Positions 22,621 to 34,440 of a stretch of 64,000 nt of DNA are shown here, one piece after another. Where the stretch lies: contig OY987269.1 in the NCBI GenBank assembly GCA_963920665.1, positions 15,440,501-15,504,500 on the forward strand, written 5' to 3'. The translations under genes were made by a program, and so were the position numbers. Each line of letters begins with the position of its first letter. Within the stretch, counting starts at the first letter, position 1. The notes beneath the pieces were generated by a model. It was not told where the DNA came from, ran no database searches, and saw only the letters and a list, made by a program, of their open reading frames with translations. This stretch comes from Straminergon stramineum. Its lineage: Eukaryota > Streptophyta > Bryopsida > Hypnales > Calliergonaceae.

Positions 22621-24168
22621 TTGAATTCTAATATTTAGAAAAAGTTGTGGTCAGGTCTTAATGCATGTAAGAATTATAGGTATTCAAAACTTCAAATTTG
22701 AATAATTCTATTCAACAATTATTATGGAATTGAAAAATGACAATTTCAATGGTTGTAATGTTGTAATAAACAATCTACATCTTGTGATTTTGTTTTTTTC
22801 CAAAAAAATTGAAAATTGAGTTAAATAAAGGACTTCAAAGTTTATTTTAGAGTGGAGATTCCATAACTACTTGAAAACTAAAAACTCCTTAAAAATTTCA
22901 TCTCATTAATCAAAATGTAATGATTCAAAGCTCTCCATGTATATATAAATAAAATAAAACTATTTCAAATTTTTATTTTTGGAAAAAGTGTTTTTTCAAG
23001 AATTTTTTGAATTACCCAAATATCAATGAAAATTACATATCATGCAATAACTTTTGAACCATGTTATCAAAAGTTATGAAAATTGTTGGACCTTAACCCC
23101 TAAAGTTCTATAACTATGTTTTCACAAAAAATGCTCACAAATTGCCATTTGTAGTACAAGTACAATTTTTTTGAAAAAAAATTTTTTTTGACACATGTAA
23201 CCATAGGATCTTGTAGTATGATGACTTGAGAACATGTGGTAAAAATTTCAGGAATTTCCACCACATAGATTGCAAGATATAAGCATTCAAATTCATTGAA
23301 ATCATTTTTTGGGCCCTGCAAAAAACAGGACAGCTACACTTCACAAGCTCACTTTTCTATGAAAAAATGTACAAACTGGTGATGCTTCTTTGAATTCTTT
23401 TTCCTAGACAAGATTCCCACATGCTTGAAAAATTTCAGATCAATTGGAATTGTACAACATATAGGAAAAAAATAGTAAGTAGACAACACTAGAGAATGAT
23501 TTAAAGTATTAAAGTGTTAAGAATTTAATTTTGGAATTAAAAAAATGTCAATCCCAGTGGTTGCAATATTGTAATGAACAATCTACATCTTATGATTTTA
23601 TTTTTTTCAAAAATATTGAAAATTGAGTAACATAAAGGACTTTAATGTTTATTTTAGAATAGGGAATCCATAATTGCCCATAAACAAAAAATCTTCAGAA
23701 CTTTTGATTCATTAATCAAAATGGAATGATTCAAAGCTTTCCAAGTACATATAACTCTAGAAAACTAATTTCAAATTTTTGTTTTTGAAAAAAGTGATTT
23801 TTTCTAATTTGTCTAAACTGTCCATTTACGAAAAAAAGTAACACATTAGGCCATAACTTTTGGCTCATATTTTCAAATATCATGAAATTTAGTGCACGTG
23901 AAATTGTGAAAGGTATTCCTCAACCCCACCTTCTATTAAAATTTGGGCCCAAAATATGCAAATCTCTAGTCACATGTACTTGCCCGAAATTGCTATATAG
24001 CCAAAAAACACATGTTGGTCCTTTAGGGGTTAAACTGTTCAAGCTACCTCTTGGGCACATTTTGTGTAAAAATTTCAAAGAAAAAAAAAGCTCATTATAA
24101 AATTCCATTTAGAATGAGGTGCCAAAAACCACTAAGTTGCCAAAAAATGCAGTTTGGTCTCTTAGGGG
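22620..24168. mobile_element. Outer TTAA-family element split by a relative
   Basis: 22720-23092 and 24034-24168 together match the right half of the copy at 30145-31064. The right end is CTTAGGGG at 24161-24168 with TTAA at 24169-24172. It is split exactly at a TTAA by the element at 23097-24029. The left terminus is not found, so the start is approximate. Confidence 0.6.
23097..24029. mobile_element. TTAA-family (piggyBac-like) element, 933 bp, nested
   Basis: The ends are CCCCTAAAG and CCTTTAGGGG, flanked by TTAA at 23093-23096 and 24030-24033. In relatives the same host context is uninterrupted, CCTTAAAGC near 30941 and CTTTAAAGC near 2089, giving a direct empty-site comparison. Short open frames are not coding-like. 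The clearest member of the family here. Confidence 0.8.
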
Positions 24169-24257
24169 TTAAAATCAAACAATATTCTACAGAAATGTCA
24201 ACAGAATGAGAATTTTGTATTCCTATTTTCCACAAGATTCTAGAAGATTCCATAAGA

Positions 24258-24439
24258 TTCTACTAATTTTTGTTGATTTGGTTATTTTATTATTCAAATT
24301 AACAAAAATATTAAAATAATGTAACCATTTTGTTGAAATGTACAAAATCAACAAAAAATTGTGAAAATAGACAATACAATACCCACATTAACAAAAAATT
24401 GTTTTTTTTTGTTGATTTGGACGTCATTTTCTATTAGTG
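24258..24439. mobile_element. Fragment of the AAATCAACAAAAA CACTA-type MITE family
   Basis: The right end CATTTTCTATTAGTG stops at 24439. Inward it carries GTCCAAATCAACAAAAA and a GTGGGTATTGTATTGTC block that match the left portion of the 4255-5035 element in inverse orientation. The left end is degraded. Confidence 0.6.
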
Positions 24440-24479
24440 TTTGAGCACCATAGTCTTTGTTGTTCTCAGGTTGCCTTGT

Positions 24480-24990
24480 TCATTTTCCAGTTGTTGTTTG
24501 GCACGTAGAGGGCAATGGCGTAGTAGAAGGCTGCGCCTCTATGGTATGCATCTTGACAATCGGCCCTAACAATGCAAATGACCCTTGAGTACTTTGCAAA
24601 GGGTTGACATGCGTCAATTCATCTTCTTGAAGAGCTTTAATATTATGATCGCCCCCCTCCTTTTCATTCGTGGATAAGTCCGCACTCTCCCCAGAGAAGG
24701 ACCACCCTATGATGATGTACCCACCTACGACAAGAGAAATGCATATGATGATGGAGTACTTGGCAAATCCCAATCAGACTTCCACCTCATTTTGTTAGCC
24801 ACGGGTGTCATGGGCTTTGTACTACTTCCAAGCTTCCTATTGTACAATTCCTCATTCGCAAAATAGCCTTTTGAGAGAAAATTGTTTTTGTCCAATGATT
24901 TTCCCAATTTTGCTATGGCCGTCTAGTTGTTGGACTTGTCCAAGGTTCCAACAACAAAAATATTTAGCCCCATCATCTATAGAACATAGA
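24480..24990 (-). pseudogene. Unrecognised minus-strand coding remnant
   Basis: Two overlapping frames give coherent protein-like sequence: NNFLSKGYFANEELYNRK from about 24907, then after a frame change a hydrophobic segment (IIICISLVVGGYIIIGW, possible membrane helix) and an acidic/Ser-rich tail to 24480. No family recognised. It may belong with the other minus-strand remnants up to 29.5 kb. Confidence 0.3.
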
Positions 24991-26880
24991 AAAAAAATGA
25001 GCTAGATATACAAAGAGTAAAAGATCAAGTCAGGTAGAGCCAACCTAAAATGCTACAATTCTAAAGATTGAACAAGAATTTATTTCATTATCATGCCCAC
25101 TTAGATCGATCCAACCTAACTATGCAAGCTAGGTTTAATGAAGGGCTGTAGACTAAAAAAGATATGGCATTTGTTGGATCAAGTTGACTCAACCTAAAAA
25201 GAATTCACCATTGCTGCACAAGAGAATTTCACAGCACCAAACATGGACATGACAATAATGACACCCATCTCACTTATGCCAAACCTTCTCAAGATATTAA
25301 CATAGAATTCCATTCAAAACTTTGTATTGTGAATTCTATATTGGAGCTCATTGTACGCCCTTGGCCTTTTGAAGACATTGGTGTCTAGAGTGCGATATAT
25401 TGGCCTAGATAGGCAACTCCCATATTATATGGCCCTAGTTATAATCACTTATAATGCATTCTAGTCCAATCTCAAGAGATTTATTTTGTTTTAATGTAGA
25501 AAACTCTTGTAGCCCTCTTAACAAGGAATCCAAAAATAAAATTATATACATGAAATGAATATTCTTTGAAGACAATAATAACATTAAAAAACTAATTATA
25601 TGAGTTTTTTTAATACATGTATCATGGGACAAGCTACCCAACTTTTTGGACTTTTTAATAAAAATTTAAGATTTTTTTATTATAAATAAAACACTATGAA
25701 TGAATTTTAATTTTAATTCAAGGGAATTTCTTGTATAGATTTTTGAAAATTATGCGTAAGTATTTAAATTCTTCATGTGTATTGGGTGATTGCAAGAAAC
25801 ACTTGTCCTATTTTTTGTCCCCTTGCCCTTGGATATGTGGTTTTTTGGTCATAACTTTTGCATCATAAGTCTGTTTGTCTTGAAATTTGGAATGAAGGTA
25901 CATATAAGAGTTTCACACATTCTGTATTTTTTTTTTTTTTTTTAAATTAATTTACTATTATTAAACTGCCCCCGATTGGGTGTCTACCTTGGCCATTTTG
26001 GGGGGTTTTGAGACGAAGTTGTACCCAAAAATGCAAATTGTAAGCTACAAATTGGAGAAGCTAGAGGTGTACTTGCATTCTAATGAGAGACAAAGAGTTT
26101 TTTGCAAAAAACCTTTGCATGAGGTGTCTACATGGGGCCAAAGTGACCGTTGTTTGCATACATTTTGGGGACAAGAAAAAAAAATTTTGAAGAAATTTTT
26201 GGTGCAATGTGAGAGTAGGCTTGTCTACAAAAATGGCTTTCTTTTCTAGGAATTTTTTGAATTTTTTTTGAATTAATAAAAATAAAAAGGTCCATAGATC
26301 CCTTTTTTGCTATTTTCTACTACTAGTGGCTTCTATAGTACTACATAGTACTGTATAGTATTGAATCAACAGTTAAGATTTGCAAGTCCTCGAAATTGAC
26401 GGTTGAGATTCGTAGGCGCAATCTGACACATGAAATTGATAGTAGTTTGTAGTACTACGAGTTCTGCGGCTAGAAATTGGGTTTTTGAACCCAAAAGATG
26501 AAGTGTTTCTTGTAATCACCCATTGTGAATTTTTTCTAATATGTATGTAACCAAACATTTTTTACATTTATTTATTTTTTAATTGGTCTTCACCTTAGTT
26601 TTTTGGGTCATTTTAATTTCATATAATTTTTACAAAAGCCATCTTCTAAGCTATTTTAATGCCAACGACCCTTGTGTATAATACAAGAGTTGCATACTCA
26701 GGTATGCTAGCTTAGGGATCTAGATAACAACATTGTCAGGACTCTACAAGAATGTAAGATATATCTTTTCAATGGCCTTGCTATTGCTCGCGGAATAGTC
26801 TCCCATCTGTTGGTGCTTTGTGGGCAAATAGTCCACGAAGTCCATCTTGCAATCCTCAAGGACTTCATTGGTCTACACAT
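24991..26880. other. AT-rich intergenic DNA
   Basis: No convincing gene. A frame at 25980-26249 has no recognisable motif. A T-run lies near 25930 and TAGTACT repeats at 26330-26365. TTTTCTACTACTAGTGGC at 26315-26331 resembles a CACTA right end without a partner. Confidence 0.4.
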
Positions 26881-27350
26881 AATGTAGAGCCTATGTCTGC
26901 TTGACGAGATCTAAGGATATGAAGAACCATGACATGATCTCTTCTGACAATGGTTGCTTCATCTCTTGGAAGGACTTCATTACCGCAAAGAAGTACGAAA
27001 TCACTAGCATACATTTATCCTTGTTCAACACTATTGGAGCATATTGGAAGTAGATGATTCCGAATTTTATAATTGCCACAGTGTTGTCCTTCCATACTCT
27101 TATAGGCAAAGTTGAATGGACGTTGGAATTCATAGTGGACAATGGCTAGAGACTTTACAAAGTTAGTTCTTTGTTTGAGGAAGACTCTAAAGAATTTGGC
27201 AACATATGGAGATATCTCCTTGATTTTCTTGTTTTGGGCTTTGGTTCGCTTAGCCTCTTTCAAGTAGTCATCTCCTACTTTAAGAAATCCACGTTTTTGG
27301 CTATGTTTGACTACTAATGCACGATGTCTGACAAAACATGATGATGTCAA
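26700..27350 (-). pseudogene. Unrecognised minus-strand coding remnant, interrupted by CACTA element
   Basis: Overlapping frames 27350-27015 and 27142-26891 encode coherent sequence, e.g. GDDYLKEAKRTKAQNKKIKE, then after a frame change MKSFQEMKQPLSEEIMSWFF; similar-looking coding continues with stops to about 26700. Upstream material of the same kind resumes at 28560 beyond an inserted CACTA-like element, suggesting one gene split by it. No family recognised. Confidence 0.32.
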
Positions 27351-27359
27351 AGGGAAATT

Positions 27360-28540
27360 TCCCCAAGAAGGTATATTTTTGTAGATGATGGGAAGAACAT
27401 TGGCACATATTTATAAAACTAAGTTGATGTTATGATTGATGTTAATGTTTTATTTGACATAATTGAAGACATACTAATGTTTTTTAAAATGCCAAAAAAA
27501 ATGGAGACAACCATGTTAGCAAGTAGACCCATTTTGACTATGGGTAAGTTAAAGAAAAATTACTATGGTCTGTGGTAAAAAGTTGACCATATGTGAAAAA
27601 TTTAGGGAAAAGGTAGCTACATGGCATGCCTTGCCTAAAAAAAATGGATGGATCATGGATGTGCACCATGGATGAAAAAGAAATGGTCTTCATACAAGTA
27701 GGTGGTCAGAAATGAAACAAATAATATGGGATATGTAAAACAAAAATTGTTTACTATGTAAAATGTTTGAAACGACATCCAGATGTCTAAAACAACCTTT
27801 AGATGTCTGAAATAGTGTCAAGATGTACAATGGTCAAGTTCCCATATTCTAATTATCCCATATATTTTGTCTCACTATGGACGGACAATGAATATAAATA
27901 AGACTTCTATTATCTTCATTTTCACTAACTTTTAATGAAGGAATTCCTTCATTTTGCCATCAAAACTTCTCTTGATGGTAGATGGTAAGTTTTTTTCAAT
28001 TCTTGTTGAATTCAAGAAATTTTGCGTGTTAATTTTATTTTAATTTTATTTTTAATCATTATTTTTTATTGATCTTGCCTGACAGGTAGAATATGCACAA
28101 ATTGATGTCTCAAAAAACGTCTAAACTTTTAATTTGACAACTAGAAAATTAAAATTAAAATTTTCAAATGACATAAAAGTGTATTGACTAGGAATGCCAT
28201 GTCATCATCTTTGGTTACCACGTCACTTTTTCCACTACCACATCAAAGTGCCATGTTATAGATGGGCTAGATGAAAAATATCCTGCATGGCTCTCCTTGT
28301 CTACGTGACGCTTACGTGGTGTCCACATGTTGCATTATAGGGATCTTGGAAGACCATGTTTTTTGTGATGTTATAAAAAAAACAAGCTCTAATTGAGCAT
28401 GTCTTTCTAGATTTTACCACTTTTTTGGCTTGTCCATTATAATGAATTTCAAGTGACATCAATGTTGATTTCTTTCATGTCAAATTGAACATCTTTTTAC
28501 GTTTTCTACGACGCCCAAAAAAACTCAAGATTCTTATAGA
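27360..28540. mobile_element. Diverged inverted copy of the 1.46 kb CACTA element
   Basis: Read on the minus strand this region matches 2213-3672 over most of its length, including the CCATATCTTTTGTCTCAC, GATGGTAGATGGTAAG and GTCACTAACTTT blocks. The terminus near 28540 (ATTCTTATAGAG) is a degraded TTTTCTTATAGTG. The other end is too eroded to place exactly. It lies between two blocks of a minus-strand coding remnant. Confidence 0.62.
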
Positions 28541-28559
28541 GTCTAAGTTGCTCGAGGAG

Positions 28560-29526
28560 AACATTCATTGTCACACTAGAGATGTAGCGACTTCTCTTGA
28601 ACTCCCTCTACCTCTCTACGTTAAGGTTAGGGAATGCATTCAATAGATCCAGGTTTGGGTCCAAATTGTGGAGTTCTTTCTTCATGAGATATTTTCGTTT
28701 TCGCCACTCTACTCACTCCTTGCAAGTGTAGCAGTTCTCAAGCACTGATGGTGTTTGCTTGATCATCACCTTTGAATACTTCTACGTTCTCTTCCCGTGT
28801 CCTAATGTAGATGTGCTTGGCTAATTTGGTCATATTATATAAAAGGTTCCTTAACCATTTGAAGAATTTGTATGTCAGCTTTTCAGATTCTAACTTCCAC
28901 CCAACCCTCTTAATGAATGGTATTAGAGTGTTAGGGTCAATGAGCTCCTCATGAACGTCACTTGATATAACCTCGCTCCAAAGTACGAAGACTAAATCAA
29001 GTGCAATGATGATCTTCAACTTGTTCCTAATTTTTAGATTTTCTTTTGCATCCTTCTCCGTTGAGGCTTTTTGGGACTTGACAACTTCGAGCATGGCAAA
29101 TCGGGCATTCATGGCTTTGACAAAATCTTGCAATAGACAATCATGTATACAGTTATCATCAGCTCTCATTTTAGGTTGACTTGACCTAAATATAACAATG
29201 CAGTACCTTCTTAGATACTAATTCAAGCTTTGCAAAATTAGGTTGAAATGACCTAAATTGAATACTATGAATTTCAAGGCATTGGCCAAGTTCTCAATGT
29301 TGCACCTAGCATTGGAGAGCATACCAATTGGTGACGGTTCTTTAGGATTTCTTGGCCTCCCCATCATCTCCCATACAAATCTCGTACCAAGGATATTGGT
29401 AGACCACAATGGCTTCATGGCAACTAAGTCATTTACTTCATTGTAGTTTGTAGAGATTGATTGCAATTTCTCATTGTATTTAGATGTGAGTGTTTTAAAC
29501 TCCACCCTTTGAGTTAAAACGTGCAC
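28560..29526 (-). pseudogene. Unrecognised minus-strand coding remnant
   Basis: Frames at 29526-29218 (102 codons, containing TRFVWEMMGRPRNPKEPSP) and 29169-28738 (143 codons, charged and helical, containing KKDAKENL-like text as TEKDAKENLKIRNKLKII) are the longest clean frames in this part. Coding-like sequence (HNLDPNLDLLNAFPNLNVER) continues with a stop to about 28560. They may be exons of one gene; no domain recognised and no transposase motif seen. Confidence 0.35.
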
Positions 29527-29529
29527 ATG

Positions 29530-30140
29530 GATTCTATGAATTGTGAAGCCAATTATTTAGGGTGTTTTCGATCTAAGTTCTATTCGCACCTTCCAAGCAA
29601 TGGACATTTTGTTTTTAAATATGTGAATTGAACTCAAATCATGTAAATTTTAATTTTTAAAACTATGGTTAACTAAATCTAATAACTAATCAAAAAATAA
29701 ATTCAAACTAAAATCAATCTAACCTAACTTGTAGAATGTAATTTGCCCTTTCCAGAATGATAAAGCAAGTTAAATTCTAACTTTCCTAGTAAACAAAATG
29801 AATGGATGAAGTATTGATCCCTAAACTACATCACATTGATCACAACCTTCATCCACAAATTAAAAATAATAAAACTAATCGAAAGAAATTTAAATTTTAG
29901 GGCTGAGTTTTTAATTATGTTAGTTACCTTATTCTAAGTTTAAACCTAATTTGACCAATAATCAAAGAACTTCATCCAAATTAAGATCAAACTTCATCCA
30001 ACCTTTTCTCACTTAAAATTAAAGTGTTTTAAAATGAAAATAGGTTCTAGAATATTTAAAAGATTCCCTCATTGATTCCTAATTTAAATTATTCCTTAAG
30101 GATTCTTTAGAAATTCTTTTTAATTATCTTCTAATCTAAC
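29530..30140. other. AT-rich intergenic DNA
   Basis: Nothing recognisable on either strand. Confidence 0.45.
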
Positions 30141-30144
30141 TTAA

Positions 30145-31064
30145 CCCCTAAAGGATTTTGACTATGTTTTCACCAAAAACGCTCCCAAATTGCCATTTCT
30201 ACTATAAGAACCAAATTTTAGAAAAAACCCCATTTTTGGACACATGTAACCATAGGATCTTGTAGTAATCTGGTTTGAGAATATGTAGAAAAAATTTCAT
30301 AAATTTCCGCCTTGTAGATTGCAAGATATTAGCATTTGAACTGACAAAAAGCCTATTTTTGTCCTTGTGAAAAACCGGGTAGTTGCTCTGCACAAGGTCA
30401 TATTTGTCTGAAAAATGTCCAAAATGGATGTGTCTCTTTTAATTCATTCTTCAAGGCAAATTAGCTACATGCTTGAAAATTTTCAGATCATTTGCAATCA
30501 TACATATATAGGAAAAAAATAGTAAGTAGAAAGAAATAGATAATGATTGAAAATACTAAATTGTTAAGAATATTGTTATGGATTTGAAAAATGATGATCC
30601 CAATGGTTGTAATGTTGTAATAAACAATCTACATCCTATCATTTTTTTTCAAAAAATATTGAAAATTGAGTAAAATGAAGGACTTCAAAGTTTATTTTAG
30701 AGTAGAGAATCCATAACTACCCACAAACTAAAACTCCTCATAACTTTCACCTCATTGATCAAAATGGAATAATTCAAATCTTTCCACATATATAGAAATC
30801 TAGAAAATCAATTTCAAATTTCAAATTTTGAAAAAAGTGATTTTTTCTGATCTACCTGAGTTGCCCGAGTTGGGAAAGAAATTACATTTTATACAATAAT
30901 TTTTTAACCATGTAGACAAAAGTTATGAAAATTATTGGGCCTTAAAGCAACTCCTCAACCACATGTTGTGTCAAAATTTCAAAGAAAAAAATAAAAAATT
31001 CCACTCATAGCGAGCTGCCCAAAATATCTATAATGCCAAAAAACCATGTTTGGGACTTTAGGGG
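30145..31064. mobile_element. TTAA-family (piggyBac-like) element, uninterrupted, 920 bp
   Basis: TTAA at 30141-30144 is followed by CCCCTAAAGG; the right end CTTTAGGGG stops at 31064, where the flank has TAAA (one T lost). This copy has no internal insertion and supplies the empty-site sequence for the two nested insertions. No coding capacity. Confidence 0.7.
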
Positions 31065-31570
31065 TAAAATCAAACTTTCTATTCTAAAATTATTATTTTT
31101 AGGGTTTTATGTTTTTTACATGAAAACTCAAAAATTACCTTCCCAACAAGGTAAGGCACTAAAAAACTTAATTCCTAATGAAAAAGTTATTAATGAATGA
31201 AATTTGTTTTAAAAGCCTAATGAATTAAATTTCATTCATTAATTACTCTTAGTCTAAATAAACAATTATAATTTCTAAATTACTCTAAAATTCTAAATTC
31301 TTCTGAGATTCTAAGATTCCTTTATTTGATTATTTTGGATGGAAAGATTAATTTTTCATCCAAATTTCAAATAAGGTTTATCTAATTGTAATTGGTTAAA
31401 TTTTGGATTTTTTTTTCTAAATTAAAATTTCATTGAAATTTTTAAATGTTAATTTTTTTTAAAAAAAATTTCTAAAGTTTTCAATGGATTATTCTATTGG
31501 GTGAAAATTTTTATCAATTTGAAATTTAAAAAGAAAAATATGAAGAATTTTAACATACCTTTCTCGTGAA
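31065..31570. other. AT-rich intergenic DNA
   Basis: Low-complexity AT-rich sequence without supportable features. Confidence 0.45.
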
Positions 31571-31859
31571 TTGGTTGATTGTACTGACATCGAGGATCAC
31601 GAGGTGTATGGTTTTGTAGTAACCCGCTCCTTCATCCTCCATTTTAGGGTTGTTTCGGCGGATAGTTCGACAACACGACGAACACGACGTCCAACATGTC
31701 AAGTAGACCCTCTTGTTCATCTAATAGAATCAAACTTAGCTTTGACTTTTTTTTTTAAATTCACCCTGCCCGTGAGGCCACCGGGATGCCATATGGCAGA
31801 CACGTGTCTTCCATGTGGCATCCTAAAGGGGCGCATGTGGGTGTGGGTGACCACAGGTG

Positions 31860-32760
31860 CGGGCGATTATAGATAGGGCGACTTCAAGTTCAAGTTGGTA
31901 GGCGACCGCAGGTGGGAAGTACGTGGCGACTTGCGAGGCAAAGACATGAAGTCGGAGCCTAAAGAGAAGTAACGTCTCACAAATACCCACGGTCGCCCCA
32001 AAAGACCCGCAGTCACCTCCTAGGGGACTTGCACACGCCCCAAAAGACCTGCAGTTGCCCTCCAAAGGACCCTCAGTTACCCTTGGATCTACAGTTGTCT
32101 AGTCCAGAACCCGTAGTCGCCGTGTCCAGAACCCGCAATCGCCCTGTCCAGGACTTGTAGTCGCCTTGTCCAAGATCCGCAGTCACCTTGTCCAGGACAT
32201 GTAGTCGCTCTATCTAGGACTCGCAATCGCCTTGTCTAGGACCTGCAGTCGCCCCTAGACCCGCAGTCGCCTCCTCAAACCCGAATGCACCCTACCAGAC
32301 CCATGGTCACTCCCCGAGATCCGCATGCGCCCCTTACAGACCGCGGATTCAACCAAATTAGGCTCAACAACAATAAGACTTGAACTCGCCCTCACCCGCG
32401 GTCGCCAAAGACCTGAACTCGCCCAAGACCCGAGGTTGCCCTCCACCCGAAGTCGCCCCCCATTCCACCAAATTGTTCTCAACAATAACAAGACTTGAAC
32501 GCGCCCTCACTCGCAGTCGCCCAAGACCCGAAGTCGCCCCCCATTCCACCAAATTGGGCTCAACAATAACAAGACTTGAACGCACCCTCACCCGTAGTCG
32601 CCCAAGACCCGAAGTCGGCCTCCACCCAAAGTCACCCCCCATTCCACCAAATTGGGCTCAACAACAACAAGACTTGAACTCACCTCCACTCACAATCGCC
32701 CAAGACCTGAAGTCGCCCCTCACCCACAATTGCCTCTATCTTAAAGTCACGTCAATGCAG
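31860..32760. repeat. GC-rich minisatellite, CCCGCAGTCGCC motif
   Basis: Units of about 30-33 bp (GTCCAGGACYYGYAGTCGCC) recur through 32090-32270. From about 32340 a higher-order unit of roughly 95 bp (CATTCCACCAAATTG, CAACAATAACAAGACTTGAA, CGCAGTCGCCCAAGACCCG) repeats four times. Open frames through it merely translate the repeat. A related array is at 34100-34440. Confidence 0.75.
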
Positions 32761-33189
32761 GAACCAACATACCACAAGATGTGAGCCATCTCCAACTCTA
32801 ATGAAGTCAGGCTTAATTGCATCTTCTATACACTATAATTGACATGTCCTTCAATGCTCGTAGTTAGTTAATACTACAGAATCAGTCTACAAATACAAAA
32901 AATTTCGTATGACTAATTAGAGAAATTGAAGAGGGTTTTCCAAACCCTAAACCCTATAGAAAAAATATGGACCTTCTCCATGTATGCCAGTCCAAAAGTA
33001 ATGTACTTCTATTTTTTAGGATGGATAAAATGACAAACACATGTGAGTTGCTTTTCATTATATGTCGTAAAAAAGTTTGAATTCCTAAACCTTGTACTTG
33101 TAAGATAAAAAACATTCAAAGTGTCATTTCCTAACTTTTTAATCTTCAATAAATTGAATATTCATTCACCCCTTCAAATGTGTTTTAAA

Positions 33190-33960
33190 TCCCCTTGATG
33201 TATCAAGGGGAGGACTATATTGAAATTCCTATGTTGGAGGATGGAAAATGAAATGATGAGGAGAAGGGCTTCCCCAAGTCTCCATTTCGTAAACCACTTC
33301 TTATGTAAATAAAAAGATTTCTTCTTCATGCATCCCACAGTGTTAGTATTTTTTTTGTACATGGTTTCCCCCAAAAGGGAAGGTCTCCTCTCAATGTACT
33401 CCCTCCAAAAATTAAAATAGGAAATGGTCATGTTAAATTTTACATGAGCATGAGGAAAAAAAAATGTCAAGGAGAAGAGCTTCCCCAAGTCTCCATTTCG
33501 TAAACCACTTCTTATGTAGATAAAAAGATTTCTTCTTCATGCATTCCACAGTGTTAGTATTTTTTTTGTACATGGTTTCCCCCAAAAGGGAAGGTCTCCT
33601 CTCAATGTACTCCCTCCAAAAATTAAAATAGGAAATGGTCACGTTGAATTTGACATGAGCATGAGGAAAAATAAAATGTCAAGGAGAGGAGCTTCCCCAA
33701 GTCTCCATTTCTTAAACCACTTCTTATGTAGATAAGAAGATTTCTTCTTTGTGCATCCTACGGTATTAATATTTTTTTGTACATGATTTCCCCCAAAAGG
33801 GAAGGTCTCCTCTCAATGTACTCCCTCCAAAAATTAAAATAGGAAATGGTCACGTTGAATTTGACATGACCACAACGATGGATGAAGTAGAAATGAAATG
33901 TTAGGAAAAAGGGCTTTTCCAAATCTCTACTTCCTAAACCAATTTGCTTTCTTTATTACT
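33190..33960. repeat. ~212-bp tandem repeat, about 3.5 copies
   Basis: The block CTTCCCCAAGTCTCCATTTC starts at 33269, 33480 and 33692, with a decayed version near 33914, giving periods of 211, 212 and 222. The copies are nearly identical across the CCCCCAAAAGGGAAGGTCTC segment. No coding capacity. It lies between two arrays of the CGCAGTCGCC minisatellite. Confidence 0.85.
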
Positions 33961-34099
33961 TAATTAACTTTTAATCACTTGGTATTGAATGCCTCAGTTT
34001 TAGGATTTTCTGGAGTTATTCCTCTGAAAAGGGGGGAGCGATACTTGAAAAGTTTGAATGCCTTCCCTCCACTTTGTAAGGGGGGAAACTCAAACTCAT

Positions 34100-34440
34100 G
34101 TTTTCTGGCGCCCCTGACCCACAGTCGCCCCATACGCAACCGCCTCCATTGTCATGAACTAGAAGACCTCTTGAATCTGAGACCCACAGTCACTCCATCA
34201 GCTGCGGTCGCCTAAGAAATGACCTGTGGTCCCCCCCCTAAGCCCCCTTCTACTCGCATTTGCCCCCCCTAGACCCGCACTCGCCCCCCTAGATCCATAG
34301 TTGTCCCCTTCTACCCGCACTTGCCCCCCCCTTCGACCTGTAGTCACCTTGGATTGGACCCGTAGTCGCACTCATTCTAGGACCCGCGGTCGCCCCACCT
34401 TACCCGCAGGTGCCCCACCCGCAGTCGCCCATGGTGATGT
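34100..34440. repeat. GC-rich minisatellite, second block
   Basis: Same ACCCGCAGTCGCCCC-type motif as 31.86-32.76 kb, with interspersed CCCCCCTAGACCCGCACTCG units. More degenerate than the first block. Confidence 0.65.

Noticed and set aside
32364..32784. Open frames on both strands at 32364-32784
   Set aside because: They translate the CGCAGTCGCC minisatellite; all frames stay open together because of the repeat period and low stop content.
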